From Curtobacterium sp. VKM Ac-1393 (GTDB lineage Bacteria; Actinomycetota; Actinomycetes; Actinomycetales; Microbacteriaceae), in the NCBI RefSeq assembly GCF_015350995.1, contig NZ_JADKRW010000006.1:1-64000 (forward strand): a stretch of 64,000 nucleotides of DNA, in the 5' to 3' direction. The first letter of the stretch is position 1; each line of letters opens with the position of its first letter. This document shows positions 56,416 through 64,000 of this stretch, one piece after another. Position numbers and translations under genes: made by a program. The notes under the pieces were generated by a model. It searched no databases, was not told where the DNA came from, and saw nothing but the letters and a program-made list of their open reading frames with translations.

Positions 56416-57819
56416 TCAGGGGTAGACGCGCACCGGCGTCGACACCTGCGTCGACGGTCGGACCGGAAACCCGGCGATGCCGTCGTCCCCGCGGTAGGTC
56501 ACGCCCGCCACGACGCCCTCGGTACCCGAGAGCGACAACTGCTTCGCGGTCTGCACCTGGATGGTCGCCGTCGCACCGGACAGCAGCTCGATCGTGCGCT
56601 TCTCGTCGCCGGAGCGGATCGTGACCGACCGGTCCTCGCGGGTGGGGTTGACGAGGTTCAGACGGACGCCCTCCCCCGGTGCCACCGCGGTGACGACCCG
56701 GTCGCCGAGGGGCTCGGCCGACGCGAACCAGCCGAGGTCGCTGCCACCGCCCGCCGTCGGGGTGGTGGTCCGGGCGCCGGCGACGACGGGCTGCGTCGAC
56801 GTGACGGTGAACGAGTAGCGGCCGTCCGGGAAGTCGTCGAGCGCGACGTCGGTCACGACCCCGGGTTCCGCGGTGGCGTTGACGGTCGTGCCGCCGCCGT
56901 CCGCGGTGGAGATGCCGAGGGTGACGCGGGCCGACTGCGTGCCCGGTACGAAGAGCCGGACGACCGGGGCGGCGTCAGCGGTGTCGTCGCCGCGCTGGGC
57001 CTCCTGCGCACCGGCGAGCACGACGCCGGGGATGACCTGCGAGCGTGACGGAGCGGCGCCGCCGGAGACGATGTCGTAGCCGCCGGGCGTCAGCGTCCGG
57101 ACGACGGTCTCCTGCATGTGGGCGACGATCTGCCCGCCCGAGGACGACACGTGCACGACGGTCGAGCCCTGGTCCGAGACGAAGCCGGACAGCGGGACGA
57201 CCTTCTGGGTGTTCGGGGCGACGACGATGCCGGTCGTGCCCGGGGCGCTGACGGTGCCGGTGCCGTCGTAGATCGCCAGGTCGACCGTGGCGTTCACGTC
57301 GGTCGGGTTCGACAGCGTGACCAGGCTGGTGCGACCGGTCTCGGTCGAGCCGCCGACGAGCCACGTCGACTGCGAGGGGTCGTCGCACGACGCCGCGCCG
57401 GCACCGACGAGGTCGCCGCTGGAGACGCTCTGGTAGCTGCTGCCCGCGACCTGCGGCGTGGTGTCCCCGGCCGGGGCGGTGAGCAGGCGCGGGTCGCTGC
57501 CGCCGGTGGTCGACGGGTCGAGCGACGACCGCTCGACGGTCGACCCGGTCGTCGCCGTGGCGACGGTGGCGGATCCGACGGTGCTGGCGGTGGTGGCGTC
57601 GTTGCCGGCGTCGTCGGACAGCCGGAGGGCGCTGCCTGCGCAGACGCGCTGGGCGTCGGCGGGGACCGGGGTGACGGTCCGGCCGGCCGGGCGTCCCGGT
57701 TCGGCCGCGGTGCCGTAGGCGTGCGCTGCCGTGACGGCACCGGCGGCGACCACCACGGCGATCGCGGTGGCCGTGCCGCGGACGACCCAGCGGCGGACGG
57801 ATCCGGTGGTGGCGCTCAT
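56416..57819 (-). CDS. DUF5719 family envelope protein
   Basis: 467 residues. An N-terminal membrane anchor or signal (GTATAIAVVVAAGAVTAAHA, about 15-34) is followed by a long Ser/Thr/Gly-rich extracytoplasmic part with repeated beta segments (VTLSNPTDVNATVDLAIYDGTG, VVPLSGFVSDQGSTVVHVSSSGGQIVAHM). The family is encoded directly after large glycosyltransferases in many actinobacteria, as here, with a 4-base ATGA overlap. Function unknown; probably works with that enzyme at the outer surface. Confidence 0.85.
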   Translation of the reverse strand: MSATTGSVRRWVVRGTATAIAVVVAAGAVTAAHAYGTAAEPGRPAGRTVTPVPADAQRVCAGSALRLSDDAGNDATTASTVGSATVATATTGSTVERSSLDPSTTGGSDPRLLTAPAGDTTPQVAGSSYQSVSSGDLVGAGAASCDDPSQSTWLVGGSTETGRTSLVTLSNPTDVNATVDLAIYDGTGTVSAPGTTGIVVAPNTQKVVPLSGFVSDQGSTVVHVSSSGGQIVAHMQETVVRTLTPGGYDIVSGGAAPSRSQVIPGVVLAGAQEAQRGDDTADAAPVVRLFVPGTQSARVTLGISTADGGGTTVNATAEPGVVTDVALDDFPDGRYSFTVTSTQPVVAGARTTTPTAGGGSDLGWFASAEPLGDRVVTAVAPGEGVRLNLVNPTREDRSVTIRSGDEKRTIELLSGATATIQVQTAKQLSLSGTEGVVAGVTYRGDDGIAGFPVRPSTQVSTPVRVYP

Positions 57820-60653
57820 TCGTCGCGCTCCTCGTCGAAGGTGGTCGCGGGTTCCTCGGCCTCGATGACGTTCGAGGTGGCACGGCGTCGGCGCGGGGCC
57901 GTCGGCACGGCGAGCAGGGCGGCCGCGCCGAACACGACGCCGAGCACGACCAGGTAGAGCACGTGGGTCGCACGGGCTGCGGCGGACCCGGTGCTGGTCC
58001 GGTCGACGTCGCCGTCGTAGTGGAACAGCTGCCCGTTGGTGGTCTCACCGATGCTCGTGAACAGGGCGTTCTGGCCGATCGCCCCGGCGGCGCGGTCGTG
58101 CACGGTCTGCGCCTCGGGGTCGTCGCCGGCGTCGTCGAGCAGCACGAAGCTGATGCCGAGCTCCTGCAGTGCCGGCCGGGGGTCGTACCCGCTGCGGCTC
58201 GCCAGGTTGCCGGCGAGGGTCGTCAGGCGCGACCCGGACTCGCTCAACCGCAGGGCGGTGGCGTCGAGCGTGGACTGGTCGTCGAGGGTGGCGCCCTGGC
58301 CGCGTTCGAGTGCGACCGACAGCGACCCGTCGTCCTGCGGCACCACGACGAGCGTGCCGACGTCGGGGTTTGCCTGCGCCTCGGCGTTCACGTAGGCGCT
58401 CAGGACGCGGCCGGTGGTCGGCTGGATCACGGCGGTGCCGAGGTAGAACGCCGCGAAGGCGGGTGCCACCGCGACGCCGGCGAGCACGGTCGCGACCAGG
58501 CCGGTGACCGGGGCGGCCTTCGGCAGCACGTCGATGCCGATGCAGGCGGCCACGACGAGCGCGAGCCAGTACACCGACAGCCCGCTGCCGGGCCAGACGA
58601 TGGTGGTGGTCGAGCCGACGCCGGTGACGGTGACGTGGGTGGCGGCGAACGCGGTGCCGAACCCGAGCAGGGCGACGACGAGCGCTGCACCCGCGACGGC
58701 CCAGCGGTGCCCGAGCATCGCTCCGAGCGCGGCGAGGGCCACGGGGACGGCGAGCACGGCCATCACGATCGGCAGCCAGGTGCCGACGGCGGCGAGGCCG
58801 GACGTGGCGGGCAGCCACCCGCTCCAGTCCGGCAACGGCTGCCCGATCGCCAGCTGCAGCGCGGACGGCGCGCGGGTCGCCGACGGCACTCCGGGGTCGG
58901 CGAAGACCGCGAGGACGTTGCCGCGCGCGAGCTGGGCGAGCACGAGCGGCAGGAAGAGCACGGCGGTCGGCACCGGGATGAAGGCCCGACGGTGCGCACG
59001 GCGCCACCCGATGACGAGTGCGACGAGCCAGCCGATCAGCAGCACCGGCAGCAGCGAGGGCGCCGAGGCGGCGACGACCGCGAACAGCAGCGAGGCGCCG
59101 GACGCCCAGGCCCACGAGCGGTGCGCCTCGAGCACGGCGACGAACAACCACGGCAGCACCAGGTGCGCGATGACGGCGCCGAGGTGTCCGGTCGTGACCG
59201 CGCCGACGAGCGCCGGGGCGATGGCGTAGAGCGCTGCGCCGATGACCGGCACCCACTTGCGGGTGGTCACCTTGCGGACCGCGAACCAGGCGCCGAGGGC
59301 CGACACCGGGAAGGCGAGCAGCATCACGAGCACGACGGACGTCGACGGCGACCAGAAGACGATGGATCCGAGGAGGGCCAGGACCGCGGCGAACGGGTCG
59401 GACGGGCCCGTGAACCCGGTGCCGAGCGAGTGCCAGCCGTAGCCGACGTTCTGCCAGAGCTGGCCGACGCTCGTGCTGAGCGGCAGCAGTCCACCGCCGG
59501 TCAGCGCGGGCGACCCGAGCAGCGGGTACAGCGTGACGATGCTGAGCACCGCGGCGGCGAGCACGACCCAGATGCCGCCGTCGCCCAAGAACGACGCTCG
59601 GGCGATCGGTGCGTCCTCGACCCGGGCCAGCTCCACGTCGCGCGACGTGGTCCGGTGCTCGTGCACCCGCCGCCAGCTGACGCGCAACGGTTCGACGGCC
59701 GCCCAGCCGAGTTTCTTCGACCGGGCGAGGTTCTTCCGTGCACGCCCGGTGCCCCCGCCGAACGCCACCGCGAACGCCGCGGCGAGCTCGGGGACGACGG
59801 CGGCGGGGTGCTTGGCGACGAGGTGACCGATCGAGCGGCCGAGTGCGAACGGCACGAGGGTGAGCCAGTGCAGCCACAGCAGTCCGCCGGGCGCGTAGGT
59901 CATCCGACGGTGCAGCTGCGCCTGGCGGTGCATCCGGACGCGACGGGCCTCGGAGAGACGCTTGCGCCCGAACTCCTCGATCGGACCGGCGGTGGTCACC
60001 TTGGCCTCGGGGACCACGGCGACGCGGTGCCCGGCGAGCCGGACCCGGACGCAGAAGTCGAGCGCCGCGTCGACGTCCGGCAGCGCCGGGTCGAAGCCTG
60101 CGAGTTCGTTCCACACCGACCGACGCACGAGCATGCCGCCGGCGGCGACGCCCAGCACGTCGGTGTGGCGGTCGTGCTGGCCCTGGTCGAGCTCGTCCTG
60201 CACCAGCCCGAGGGACCGGCCGAAGCGGGTCATGCTCTCGCCGAACGCGCGGATGAGCGAAGGGTCGTCGTCGGCGACGAGCTTCGGTCCGGCGACGACG
60301 ACCGACGGCGCGATCTCGACGGCGGACAGCAGGTCGGCGAGCGCGGTCGGCGCCGGGGCGTTGTCGTGGCCGAGCAGCCACAGCCACTCGTCGACGGGCT
60401 CGTCGACGACGGCGGGCGGCGCTTCGCGTTCCCCGCGGGCCACGGCTTCGCCGAAGGGGCGTCCGGCCGGCAGCCGCAGGAGTTCGGCGGACCCACCGAA
60501 GGACAGGTCCGCGGTCGAACCGTCGGTCGAGCCGACGTCGACGACCACCAGGTTCTCGGGGTGGCGGGTCTGGGCCGCGAGTGCGTCCAGGGTCCGGTCG
60601 AGGTGGGCCGCTCCGTTGGCGGCGACGAGGATCGCGGTGACTCTGGGCTGCAT
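57816..60653 (-). CDS. large membrane glycosyltransferase (GT2 N-terminus plus polytopic C-terminus)
   Basis: 945 residues from the ATG at 60653. The N-terminal GT-A domain (to about 250) has AILVAANGAAHLDRTLDALAAQT, DVGSTDGS, LLGHDNAPAP and a VLGVAAGGMLVRRSVWNELAGFDPALP acceptor segment. The rest has about a dozen membrane spans and an outer-face portion near the C-terminus (QPTTGRVLSAYVNAEAQANPDVGTLVV). It probably transfers a sugar to a cell-envelope polymer or lipid carrier. The TAGAGT -10 lies 10 bases before this ATG; a GTG four codons upstream would overlap the hexamer. Confidence 0.88.
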   Translation of the reverse strand: MQPRVTAILVAANGAAHLDRTLDALAAQTRHPENLVVVDVGSTDGSTADLSFGGSAELLRLPAGRPFGEAVARGEREAPPAVVDEPVDEWLWLLGHDNAPAPTALADLLSAVEIAPSVVVAGPKLVADDDPSLIRAFGESMTRFGRSLGLVQDELDQGQHDRHTDVLGVAAGGMLVRRSVWNELAGFDPALPDVDAALDFCVRVRLAGHRVAVVPEAKVTTAGPIEEFGRKRLSEARRVRMHRQAQLHRRMTYAPGGLLWLHWLTLVPFALGRSIGHLVAKHPAAVVPELAAAFAVAFGGGTGRARKNLARSKKLGWAAVEPLRVSWRRVHEHRTTSRDVELARVEDAPIARASFLGDGGIWVVLAAAVLSIVTLYPLLGSPALTGGGLLPLSTSVGQLWQNVGYGWHSLGTGFTGPSDPFAAVLALLGSIVFWSPSTSVVLVMLLAFPVSALGAWFAVRKVTTRKWVPVIGAALYAIAPALVGAVTTGHLGAVIAHLVLPWLFVAVLEAHRSWAWASGASLLFAVVAASAPSLLPVLLIGWLVALVIGWRRAHRRAFIPVPTAVLFLPLVLAQLARGNVLAVFADPGVPSATRAPSALQLAIGQPLPDWSGWLPATSGLAAVGTWLPIVMAVLAVPVALAALGAMLGHRWAVAGAALVVALLGFGTAFAATHVTVTGVGSTTTIVWPGSGLSVYWLALVVAACIGIDVLPKAAPVTGLVATVLAGVAVAPAFAAFYLGTAVIQPTTGRVLSAYVNAEAQANPDVGTLVVVPQDDGSLSVALERGQGATLDDQSTLDATALRLSESGSRLTTLAGNLASRSGYDPRPALQELGISFVLLDDAGDDPEAQTVHDRAAGAIGQNALFTSIGETTNGQLFHYDGDVDRTSTGSAAARATHVLYLVVLGVVFGAAALLAVPTAPRRRRATSNVIEAEEPATTFDEERDE

Positions 60654-60702
60654 GACGGGCGTCACTCTACGGTCTGGAGGCGCGGTGCCGGCTGCGGACG
60701 GC

Positions 60703-60744
60703 GGCGCGCCGTGAACCTGCGCGGCCGAGCGGTCACGGCGCGCC
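60703..60744 (-). terminator. hairpin after whiB2
   Basis: A perfect 12-bp stem GGCGCGCCGTGA/TCACGGCGCGCC with an 18-base loop, 95 bases past the whiB2 stop and before the glycosyltransferase promoter. Confidence 0.6.
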
Positions 60745-60838
60745 AGCGCCGTGCGAGGTCGCGCCGAGGAGCCTGCGACGAGGATTCAGGAACGCGCGGT
60801 GCGGGACGGGCGCTCCACGCGCCTCCCGGACGGGGCGG

Positions 60839-61162
60839 CTACGCCCTTTTTCGCAACTTGCGACGCTCGCGCTCGGACAGCCCGCCCCAGATGCCGAAAC
60901 GCTCGTCGTTCTCGAGCGCGTACTCCAGGCACTGCGCCCGGACCTCGCACGTCGTGCAGATCTTCTTCGCTTCGCGCGTGGAGCCGCCCTTCTCGGGGAA
61001 GAACGCCTCCGGGTCGGTCTGTGCGCACAGCGAGTCGACCTGCCACGCGAGCGGGTTCTCCTCGTCGTCCGTCTCGTGCCGACGAACTCCCGGGACGCCG
61101 AGCGCCACGGGGTCGACGTGCCAGTCCTCCGGAACTCCGGCGTGGAAGTCTGAACCGTTCAC
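60839..61162 (-). CDS. whiB2: WhiB2-type iron-sulfur transcription factor
   Basis: 107 residues. Cysteines 46, 69, 72 and 78 bind the [4Fe-4S] cluster; GIWGG is at 90-94; the C-terminus RERRKLRKRA binds DNA. Together with the longer N-terminal extension this matches WhiB2/WhmD, needed for septation in mycobacteria and streptomycetes. I place the start at GTG 61162 with AGGGG eight bases upstream; GTG 61171 and ATG 61261 are alternatives in frame. The promoter at 61221-61249 supports any of the first two. Confidence 0.9.
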   Translation of the reverse strand: MNGSDFHAGVPEDWHVDPVALGVPGVRRHETDDEENPLAWQVDSLCAQTDPEAFFPEKGGSTREAKKICTTCEVRAQCLEYALENDERFGIWGGLSERERRKLRKRA

Positions 61163-61197
61163 CCTGATCACCCCTGACGTCTCGATAACGGGACCAC

Positions 61198-61249
61198 AAC
61201 GATTGAAGTCGTTGCCTGTAATTACAGCGGTGTCATTCGCCTGAGTCAA
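61198..61249 (-). promoter_or_regulatory. whiB2 promoter and leader hairpin
   Basis: TTGACT (61244-61249) and TGTAAT (61221-61226) are 17 bases apart on the minus strand, the best sigma70-type promoter in the window. Downstream, CAACGA and TCGTTG (61198-61215) form a small hairpin in the leader. Confidence 0.65.
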
Positions 61250-61359
61250 GTCGCGGATCATAGAAGGCACTGACCGCTTCGGCGTGTCATGTCCCCCGTT
61301 TGGGCGTGTCGCGCTCGTTCTGTCGGGGTTCCGGGGGACAACTGACACGTCCTCAGCCA

Positions 61360-62322
61360 CTACGAGGCGCTGCGGCGGGCCTCCCAGGCGCTGGTGACCA
61401 TCTCGTCGAGGGTGTGGCGCATCGCCCAGTCGAGGTCGCGGGTCGCCGCCTCGCCGGTGGCGACGATGCGGGCCGGGTCACCGGGGCGGCGCGGAGCGAG
61501 CTCGGGGTCGAACGCGATCCCGGTGCCCTTCGCCATGGCGTCCATGATCTGTCGGACGCTCACACCGTCGCCGCTGCCGAGGTTGTAGGCCGACTCGAGC
61601 GGCTCCCCCGCCTCGAGCTTCTGCGCCGCGACGGCGTGCGAGTGCGCGAGGTCGGCGACGTGGATGTAGTCACGGACGCAGGTGCCGTCCTCGGTGGCGT
61701 AGTCGGCGCCGTTGATGCGCGGCGTCCGACCGGCCAGCAGCGCGTCGAACACGAGCGGGAACAGGTTGTGCGGGCTGGCGTCGTACAGGTCGGGCTCGCC
61801 GGACCCGACGACGTTGAAGTACCGGAGCGAGGTCGTCGTGAAGCCCGCGGCGACCTCCATGTCGCGCAGGAGCCACTCGCCGATGAGCTTCGACTCGCCG
61901 TACGGGGACTCGGGCGCCTTCGGGGTGGACTCCACCACGACGTCGACGTCCGGGGTGCCGTAGACCGCGGCGCTCGACGAGAAGACTGCCTTCGTGACGC
62001 CGTTCTCGGCCATCGCACGGAGCAGCGTCGCCATACCGGTCACGTTCTGCTCGTAGGTGTGCAGGGGGCGCTCGACCGAGACGCCGGCGTACTTGAAGCC
62101 CGCGACGTGCACCACGCCGGTGACCTCGTGCTCGCGCAGGGTCCGCGCGACGAGGTCGCCGTCCAGGATCGTGCCCTCGACGAACGGCACGTCGTCCGGC
62201 ACGAACGCGCGGAAGCCGCTCGAGAGGTCGTCGAACGCGACCGTGTCGATGCCGGCCGAGCGCAGTGCTCGGACGACGTGGGACCCGATGTACCCGGCAG
62301 CGCCGGTGACCAGCCAACTCAT
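61360..62322 (-). CDS. galE: UDP-glucose 4-epimerase
   Basis: A 320-residue short-chain dehydrogenase fold. NAD motif GAAGYIGSH at 7-15, catalytic YGESK (in SPYGESKLIGE) with the Ser of SSSAAVYG, and the RYFNVVGS and YNLGSGDGVSV segments. It interconverts UDP-glucose and UDP-galactose and supplies precursors for polysaccharide synthesis. A TAGCGT hexamer lies seven bases before the ATG. No Leloir-pathway genes are adjacent; neighbours are envelope-sugar genes. Confidence 0.94.
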   Translation of the reverse strand: MSWLVTGAAGYIGSHVVRALRSAGIDTVAFDDLSSGFRAFVPDDVPFVEGTILDGDLVARTLREHEVTGVVHVAGFKYAGVSVERPLHTYEQNVTGMATLLRAMAENGVTKAVFSSSAAVYGTPDVDVVVESTPKAPESPYGESKLIGEWLLRDMEVAAGFTTTSLRYFNVVGSGEPDLYDASPHNLFPLVFDALLAGRTPRINGADYATEDGTCVRDYIHVADLAHSHAVAAQKLEAGEPLESAYNLGSGDGVSVRQIMDAMAKGTGIAFDPELAPRRPGDPARIVATGEAATRDLDWAMRHTLDEMVTSAWEARRSAS

Positions 62323-62329
62323 GCTCGCC

Positions 62330-62335
62330 ACGCTA
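62330..62335 (-). promoter_or_regulatory. -10 hexamer TAGCGT, leaderless layout (galE)
   Basis: Seven bases from TAGCGT to the galE ATG at 62322. Confidence 0.4.
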
Positions 62336-62414
62336 GCGGACGATCGAGACGCCCCGGTGGCGGTGTGCGGGTCCGCGCCAGCGCGTGCGGCTCCGCGCCG
62401 GTCCGTGCTGCCCG

Positions 62415-62457
62415 GCCGTGCCGCCCGTGCCGCCCGTGCCGCCCGTGCCGCCCGTGC
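62415..62457. repeat. 9-bp tandem repeat after manA
   Basis: CCGCCCGTG is repeated about four and a half times, right up to the manA stop codon. It is non-coding in the manA frame and of the slipped-strand type. Confidence 0.7.
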
Positions 62458-63665
62458 TACCGGCCGGTGGCGATGAAGACCGTCGACGTGACGCCGTCCG
62501 ACGAGTCGGCCTCGACGGTGACGTCGCCCTCGTCGGCGGTGATGAAGCACGACTCGCCCTTCCGCAGCAGCGTCGCCGACGTCGCACCGACGAGCGTGAC
62601 GACGCCCTCGGTGCAGATCGCGATCGACGGACCGGAGAGCGGAGCGATCCCGCCGGTGCTCAGCCCGACCGGTCGTCCGTCGCCGGTCACCCGCAGCAAC
62701 GCGAAGCCGACGCCGGCCGGGGCGAACCGGTCGACGCCGGGGGCGAGCTGCTCGGGTTCGAGCACCGGCGCCGGGTACGCGGTGAAGTCGAGCACGTGCA
62801 GCAGCTCCGGCACGTCGACGTGCTTCGGCGTCAGGCCGCCGCGCAGCACGTTGTCCGACGGTGCCATCAGCTCGATGCCGAGGCCGTCCAGGTAGGCGTG
62901 GATGTTGCCGGCGGGCAGGTACATCGCCTGCCCCGCGGTGAGCGTCACACGGTGCATGAGCAGGGAGACCACGATCCCCGGGTCGCCCGGCCAGCTCGTC
63001 GCCAGGTCGCGGACCGTCGCGGTGTTCGGGGTGAGCAGGGCGTCGTCGAGGGCCACGGCGAGGTCGCTCGCGGCCTGCACGATCGCCAGCGCGGACTCGT
63101 CGGCGGTCTCGAGCCAGCGCACGGTGTCCTCGAGCCCGTGCTGCAGGTGCACCTCGAGCGGGCCGAGCCGCCCCGTGCCGGCGTCGAGCACCCGGACCTC
63201 GGCGAGGGTGTCCTCGACCGGTCGGAAGCCGCTCAGCGCCTCGAACCGCTCGCTCAGGGCGACCACGAGCTCGGGCTTCGGGAACGGGTCCTTGTAGTTG
63301 CGGGCCGGGTCGTCGATGGCGATCCCCTCGCGCTCCTCGCGCGCGAAGCCGGCTTCGGCCTGCTCCGGCGTCGGGTGCGCCTGCAGCGAGAGGGGCGCCG
63401 CCGCCGCGAGCACCTTCAGCAGGAACGGCAGGCCGGTGCGGTCGCTGCCCAGGGCGTCCTGCGGCTCCGCCTCGATCCAGTCGCGCAGGGTGTCGGCGCC
63501 GCCGACCATCGCCGGGTTGACGACCACGCTCGGGCTGCCGGGGTGCGCGCCGAGCCAGAGCTCGGCCTGCGGGGCGCCGGTGACGGTGCGCCCGAGGAGC
63601 TCCGGGATCGCGGTGACCGAGCCCCAGGCGTAGTCGCGGGGGGTGTTCGTGATGCCGAGGAACAT
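62457..63665 (-). CDS. manA: mannose-6-phosphate isomerase, class I
   Basis: 402 residues, cupin fold. Zinc-binding PLSLQAHPTPEQAE and the YKDPFPKPELVVAL signature, plus GQAMYLPAGNIHAYLDGLGIELMAPSDNVLRGGLTPKHVD. It interconverts fructose 6-phosphate and mannose 6-phosphate to make GDP-mannose precursors for glycans. TAGGCT stands seven bases before the ATG, a leaderless layout. In M. tuberculosis manA has the same neighbours (whiB2, sahH region). Confidence 0.96.
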   Translation of the reverse strand: MFLGITNTPRDYAWGSVTAIPELLGRTVTGAPQAELWLGAHPGSPSVVVNPAMVGGADTLRDWIEAEPQDALGSDRTGLPFLLKVLAAAAPLSLQAHPTPEQAEAGFAREEREGIAIDDPARNYKDPFPKPELVVALSERFEALSGFRPVEDTLAEVRVLDAGTGRLGPLEVHLQHGLEDTVRWLETADESALAIVQAASDLAVALDDALLTPNTATVRDLATSWPGDPGIVVSLLMHRVTLTAGQAMYLPAGNIHAYLDGLGIELMAPSDNVLRGGLTPKHVDVPELLHVLDFTAYPAPVLEPEQLAPGVDRFAPAGVGFALLRVTGDGRPVGLSTGGIAPLSGPSIAICTEGVVTLVGATSATLLRKGESCFITADEGDVTVEADSSDGVTSTVFIATGR

Positions 63666-63672
63666 GGGCCAG

Positions 63673-63678
63673 AGCCTA
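63673..63678 (-). promoter_or_regulatory. -10 hexamer TAGGCT, leaderless layout (manA)
   Basis: Seven bases from TAGGCT to the manA ATG; back to back with the promoter at 63720. Confidence 0.4.
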
Positions 63679-63719
63679 CCGGCGCGATCCGCCGGGCCCC
63701 TGCGGCCCCGCTCCGCCGG

Positions 63720-63725
63720 TAGCCT
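63720..63725 (+). promoter_or_regulatory. -10 hexamer TAGCCT, leaderless layout (right-edge gene)
   Basis: Six bases from TAGCCT to the GTG at 63732. Confidence 0.4.
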
Positions 63726-63731
63726 GACGTC

Positions 63732-64000
63732 GTGACGAACTCCTGGCCGCTGGCACGCGGGACCGTACCCGAGCGCGAGGCGTTCGCCTTCGGAGCGACG
63801 ACGATCTTCGTGCTGTTCGCCGGGGACGCCGTGCCGAACACCCTCACCTGGGTCGGCGCCGGTGTCCTGTGGGCGCTCGTCGGGGCCTGGGGCATCACGA
63901 TCCTGGTCCGGGCGAAGCCGCCCCTGGTGCGCTCCCCGTGGCCGCTCTGGGCGTTCCTGGCGTGGTGTCTCGTGTCGGTGGTCTGGTCGCACTGGCGGTT
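63732..64000 (+). CDS. membrane protein, partial (possible O-antigen ligase/polymerase type)
   Basis: The 3' end lies beyond the window. The 89 visible codons give MTNSWPLARGTVPERE followed by three hydrophobic spans (about 20-35, 38-58, 68-85), the last within SPWPLWAFLAWCLVSVVWS. The spacing of short N-terminal helices and the SVVWSHW end resemble the start of O-antigen-ligase-like polymerases of exopolysaccharide clusters. The call is tentative; sugar-metabolism neighbours fit it. Confidence 0.5.
   Translation, partial: MTNSWPLARGTVPEREAFAFGATTIFVLFAGDAVPNTLTWVGAGVLWALVGAWGITILVRAKPPLVRSPWPLWAFLAWCLVSVVWSHWR

Noticed and set aside
62415..62457. Possible CRISPR or minisatellite array after manA
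   Set aside because: A 9-bp perfect tandem without spacers is a simple slippage repeat. No cas gene is present.

Overview
The window reads as chromosomal DNA of a high-GC actinobacterium. Gene order, short intergenic gaps, GTG/TTG starts and protein relationships point to the family Microbacteriaceae, most likely Curtobacterium or a close relative. The genus call is inference. There is no sign of a prophage, insertion sequence, plasmid origin or CRISPR array. Nearly all genes are chromosomal core genes packed into short operons.

Layout. 1-447: promoter and leader of an rRNA operon read leftwards; the 16S gene lies outside the left edge. 448-12547: amino-acid biosynthesis on the minus strand, namely serA-leuB-ilvE-FAH hydrolase, two small membrane proteins, mtlD, and the valine/isoleucine cluster ilvD-ilvB-ilvN-ilvC. 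12640-15022: the trehalose genes otsA-otsB. 15227-28140: envelope and transport functions (a large unrecognised membrane protein, CorA, an ion-transporter-superfamily permease, an MscS channel, a glycine-betaine ABC transporter, an amino-acid permease) and a PepSY lipoprotein. 28189-30217: a two-component system directly upstream of that lipoprotein. 30290-32479: a small membrane protein and a three-gene module of an EspR-like regulator, an IrrE-like metallopeptidase and a polytopic membrane protein. 32555-37406: YigZ, tRNA-Lys, Bcp peroxiredoxin, a WhiB1-type regulator beside a PdtaS-type kinase, and an Rv3235-type gene. 37549-46249: secA, hpf, comF, lpqB, mtrB, mtrA. 46401-53912: a tightly overlapped cluster of membrane protein, DUF4129, DUF4350, MoxR ATPase, DUF58, then SpoIIM-like and RDD genes. 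54084-64000: sahH, DUF3499, a zincin-like gene, DUF5719 plus a large glycosyltransferase, whiB2, galE, manA and the start of a membrane protein that may be a polysaccharide polymerase. The stretch from secA to whiB2/manA follows an order that I recall as conserved down to Mycobacterium tuberculosis (the secA1-mtrAB-sahH-whiB2 neighbourhood).

How the parts fit. ilvBNCD and ilvE with leuB supply branched-chain amino acids. OtsAB and the glycine-betaine transporter both serve osmotic protection, and MscS is the matching emergency release valve. MtrAB-LpqB, WhiB1/PdtaS, WhiB2 and the DUF58/MoxR cluster all relate to growth and envelope control.

Most interesting signals. (1) Matching 11-bp-spaced CTGAAGC repeats lie 10-11 bases upstream of the -10 hexamers of both the response-regulator gene and the PepSY lipoprotein gene, which predicts the regulon of that system. 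(2) The EspR-like/IrrE/membrane-protein module. (3) At least thirteen genes have a TAnnnT hexamer only 6-7 bases before the start codon, the layout of leaderless mRNAs. (4) Several intergenic palindrome families, including a perfect 52-bp palindrome.
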